Source: Closterium sp. Naga37s-1 (Eukaryota > Streptophyta > Zygnematophyceae > Desmidiales > Closteriaceae). From it: a DNA stretch of 64,000 nucleotides. A model generated the notes under the pieces. It worked only from the letters and a program-made list of their open reading frames with translations, was not told the DNA's origin and did no database searches. Location of the stretch: assembly GCA_947471745.1 (NCBI GenBank), contig CANJKZ010000519.1:339501-403500 (forward strand), given 5' to 3'. Positions 62,101 to 64,000 of this stretch are shown piece after piece. The first letter of the stretch is position 1. Each line of letters opens with the position of its first letter. The position numbers were made by a program, and so were the translations under genes.

Positions 62101-64000
62101 CCAGACGAGGAGAGCGGGCACCCCCAGACTCACCACCCCCAGCCCCAGCTCCAGTAGTCTTAGCTCCAGAGTCCACAGCAGCAGGCTGCGGAGGCGGCGA
62201 AGACGGCCGTGGCGGGAAACCCGGGGGGGTCTCCAAGCGAGGAGTGCGGCGAGTGGTCGCCGTGTCGTCGGCGACGGCGTCACCCCCCTCAGGTGAGTCA
62301 GAGGAGTCAGAAGAGATCTCAACTGGCTCATCCAAGGGGGGTGGGTATAGGTGGGACACACCTGAGGGAGCAGGACCCTGTGGGGGAAGGGGGTCTACCG
62401 GGGGGGGGACTGGTACCAGGAAGAGAGGTGCGAGGGGGACCGGGTGGGACGCGTGCGGGTGAAGTCGGTAGTAACAGACCGACTCGTCGAAGGTGACGTC
62501 CTGAGAGGACAGAACACGACGCGAGGCAGGGTGGTAGAACTGCCAGGGTGGAGCGTCGGTGGGGAAGCCCAGGAAGACACAGCGGAGAGTGCGAGGGGAG
62601 AGCTTGCTCGCTTTGGTATCGCGAACAAGGGAGAGCGCGCCCCAGACCCGAAACGACGACGCATCACCAGGCTGTCCCGTCCAACGGAGTGTGGGCGAGG
62701 TCTCTGGAGCAGAGACACGGGGCCAGAGGTTGAGCTGATGCGCGGCGTATCGGACCGCAAACGGCCACAGGAAATGGGGAGCAGCCGCATGGATCATGGA
62801 GGTACGAGCAACCTCCATGATCAGGCCAATGCGACGCTCAGCGATCCCATTTTGCCGCGGAGAGGCCGGAAGCGTGAACGACTGGGCGATGCCCTCATCC
62901 TGGCAGAACGTCTCAAGGACGCCAGAAGAGAACTCACCACCCCTGTCAGAGTGCAGACGCAGGACTGGGAAGTCATGCTGAAAGCGCTCGTGTAGCTGGA
63001 GACGAGTAGCACGGATCCAGGGGATCAAAACACCGCTGACGTCCGCCTTGCGACGCAAGGGGAAGACTGTGGTGTAGCGTGTGTAGTCGTCAACAACCAG
63101 CAGGAAGTAGCGCTCCTGGTCCGTCCCACCGACGGGGGCCGGGCCCCACACGTCCAGGTGGAGAGTCTGCAGAGGAGCAGTGGTCGGAGGAAACTCGGAG
63201 GAGTGAGGAGCGGCGCGCTGCCGCCCCTCGACGCAAGGAAGGCACGGCGGCGCAAGCGAGCGCGGGAGGGGGGGCAGGGTCGCAGGGAGGCCAGAGACTA
63301 GGAGCCGGGAGTGCATGCCACGCAGACGCAGCTGCGACGGGTGGCCAAGACGGTGGTGCCAAAGCTGCGCAGGGTGGGTGAGGAGGCGACACGAGCAGGA
63401 CGCAGCGAGCTGACCGGACGCAGCCACCTGACCAGACGCAGCTACCTGTGCAGACGCTGTGGTGAGTGTGTACAGGTTCGACCCCGGCTGTCGTGTGAAC
63501 GTAGCCAGGTGACGGCCTGTCTTGGCGCATGTGCAGATCGCCACACGCTGACCTCCAGGAGTAAAGGTGTCAACCCATACATCCTGAAGGACGGCGTTGC
63601 TCACCAGGTTCGTCGAGAACGAGGGGAGGTGGAGACCGGACAGAGAGCCAGAGGGGACAGCCGGGCACGGGAGGACAGTGGAGTGGCGTGCAACCATCGG
63701 GCCCCCAGAAGGGTCCGCCAGTGAGACTGGGACTGGGGTAGTGAGTGGGGTGACAGTGGTGCTGTCGCGAAAGAAGCAACGTGACGCACCAGAGTCAAGT
63801 GTGAAAGTGTGCAAGACCTCAGCAGGAGCAGCAGACTCACTAGCACCTGGGGCAGTAGCGACACTAGCACCTAGGGCAGCAGCAGACGCACTAGCACCTG
63901 GGGGAGCAGCATCACCACCAGCATCGCATGGCACACACGAGTAACACGCATCCTCAACACTATAGTCAGAAACATACATAGCATAGAGAGCATCATTGAT
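59174..64000 (-). CDS. copia-3 Gag-Pol polyprotein, C-terminal 1,608 codons (5' end outside window)
   Basis: The frame is open from the window edge to a stop at 59174. No start lies inside: residues before MYVSDYS match the end of copia-1 Gag (FDAILAAMYA), so Gag lies beyond 64000. Visible in order are protease HTFTLDSGASRCFF near 63790-63830, the pre-integrase finger WHHRLGHPSQLRL with CLPCVEG, the integrase core (LDVWGP, HSDRGGEFSS near 62930-62960, NGIAERR), a Gly/Ala-rich spacer at 61490-62040, RT with FKARYVARGFSQ, STAFLQGS and YVDD near 60146-60160, and RNase H with LTGHSDASWADD, CEAEIYAG and LYVDNKAML. There are no stops or frameshifts, unlike copia-1 and copia-2, so it is the best candidate in the window for an active enzyme source. 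Confidence 0.93.
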   Translation of the reverse strand: MNDALYAMYVSDYSVEDACYSCVPCDAGGDAAPPGASASAAALGASVATAPGASESAAPAEVLHTFTLDSGASRCFFRDSTTVTPLTTPVPVSLADPSGGPMVARHSTVLPCPAVPSGSLSGLHLPSFSTNLVSNAVLQDVWVDTFTPGGQRVAICTCAKTGRHLATFTRQPGSNLYTLTTASAQVAASGQVAASGQLAASCSCRLLTHPAQLWHHRLGHPSQLRLRGMHSRLLVSGLPATLPPLPRSLAPPCLPCVEGRQRAAPHSSEFPPTTAPLQTLHLDVWGPAPVGGTDQERYFLLVVDDYTRYTTVFPLRRKADVSGVLIPWIRATRLQLHERFQHDFPVLRLHSDRGGEFSSGVLETFCQDEGIAQSFTLPASPRQNGIAERRIGLIMEVARTSMIHAAAPHFLWPFAVRYAAHQLNLWPRVSAPETSPTLRWTGQPGDASSFRVWGALSLVRDTKASKLSPRTLRCVFLGFPTDAPPWQFYHPASRRVLSSQDVTFDESVCYYRLHPHASHPVPLAPLFLVPVPPPVDPLPPQGPAPSGVSHLYPPPLDEPVEISSDSSDSPEGGDAVADDTATTRRTPRLETPPGFPPRPSSPPPQPAAVDSGAKTTGAGAGGGESGGARSPRLAKPPGFPPLPSSLPLQPAAVDTGAETEGTEPGGAGTEGTEPGGAGTEGTGPEGAATEGTEPASAETESPASGGAASSGADSGGAASPSGVGVVGAPTGGPGAAGAGGLGGAAGAGGPGGAGGTGGAAGAGGRGAAGAAGPGGATGAGGTGGAAGAGGRGAGGTGGTAGAGGRGAAGAAGAGGAGAAGAGGAGGAGGPGGATGALRHLLSLQPGATGFPVAGTTPPLLCPPADQSQPPLLPHSPLPAPAPYTAVSESLTERREPETRASTPERREPESSFDLEPEPRAAVRARVPRVRRQRAPAVPGTHDMTLRPSSVPQRVLLPLPPASSLPDVADPPSDLTRASSPTVTRLLATVVTDPTFSSPAASALVAELVDFAAVYRLDYLASLVSDPVPACPPSVGGETALGCTAFGCDVLEDRQEELECLAAASPHHATMLLAPEGDPDALDIPTPRSYREAISGEYSSQWQTAMDAEMASWKSTGTYVDEVPPPGANIVSGMWIFRVKRPPGSPPAFKARYVARGFSQREGVDFFQTFSSTPKMTTLRVLLHVAAQRDYELHSLDFSTAFLQGSLHEAIWLRRPQGFTGSFPEGTQWSLRRPVYGLRQAPREWHDTLRTTLAALGFAPSTADPSLFLRTDTTLPPFYILVYVDDLVFATADTEALVLVKAELQERHTCTDLGELGSYLGLQITRNRARRTITLTQSHMVHQVLQRFRFTYSSPQPTPLATGHSLSAPPSDESVEPSGPYPELVGCLMYLMTCTRPDLAYPLSLLARYVAPGRHRKVHFDAAKRVLRYLCSTSGMGLVLGGRGSVVLTGHSDASWADDQATQRSSQGYTFSLGAGSVSWRSTRSSSVLGSSCEAEIYAGAMAAQELRWLTYLLTDLGERPRSPPVLYVDNKAMLALCREQRLEHRTKHIALRYFLARELQQRGQLRLAFVASRANTADVFTKALAAGDHQRFCTALGLVPTLPHLLVA
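61490..62040 (-). repeat. Gly/Ala coding minisatellite of copia-3
   Basis: Units such as agcacctccag repeated between integrase and RT, encoding mainly Gly-Gly-Ala-Gly, plus Gly-Thr-Glu-Pro blocks nearer the integrase. Shorter than in copia-2, although the flanking domains of the two elements are nearly the same. Confidence 0.83.

Larger units (their letters stand above)
58786..64000 (-). mobile_element. copia-3: copia element nested in copia-2, continues past the window
   Basis: Its 3' LTR is at 58786-58928 (tgttagaatcac...ttttgaca), its polypurine tract (minus CTATGGGGGTG) at 58929-58939, and its coding region runs from 59174 past the window end on the minus strand. It sits inside the 5' LTR of copia-2 and is therefore younger. 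The five bases before it are gaaac; the same five should follow its 5' LTR outside the window. Confidence 0.93.

Overview
The window is almost entirely repetitive nuclear DNA of a eukaryote, with no ordinary host gene that I can recognise. It is built from tandem satellite arrays into which LTR retrotransposons have inserted, some nested. The best guess at the host is a green-lineage organism, most likely a charophyte (streptophyte) alga. The reasons are Ty1/copia primer-binding sites of the plant initiator-Met-tRNA type and a Ty3/gypsy element that carries a cytosine-5 DNA methyltransferase domain, an arrangement reported for charophyte and dinoflagellate retrotransposons. The host assignment is inference.

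Layout. 1-2128 and 9489-14381: a 366-bp satellite (SatA) that is itself a dimer of two diverged ~183-bp halves. It is interrupted by copia-1 (2129-9488), a very young element with identical 125-bp LTRs and one in-frame stop. 14382-16163: a ~173-bp satellite (SatB, + orientation). 16175-44985: about 115 copies of a 181-bp satellite (SatC). This array is interrupted by a broken Ty3/gypsy element with gag, protease, DNA methyltransferase, RT, RNase H and integrase (23040-29608) and by a 1.4-kb non-autonomous LTR element (41286-42689). 44986-45774: a 61-bp minisatellite (SatD). 45775-46690 and 47262-47810: a 20-bp polypurine minisatellite (SatE) split by ~570 bp of non-tandem sequence. 47811-48709: SatB again, inverted. 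48736-49004: a fragment resembling a Bacteroidota FtsW gene. 49024-51554: a 2.5-kb non-autonomous LTR element. 51916-58785: copia-2, gag-less and frameshifted. 58786 to the window end: copia-3, open as far as seen and inserted into the 5' LTR of copia-2.

How the parts relate. Four copia-type elements and the 1.4-kb element share an 11-bp polypurine tract, a related PBS and LTRs with related ends. The two non-autonomous elements are therefore probably mobilised by proteins of the copia-1/-3 type. Satellite periods of 173, 181 and 183 bp are close to nucleosome spacing, and SatC carries regular dyad symmetries, so the locus looks like centromeric or pericentromeric heterochromatin. Long reading frames in the satellites are artefacts of periods that are not multiples of three with few stops, and are not annotated as genes.
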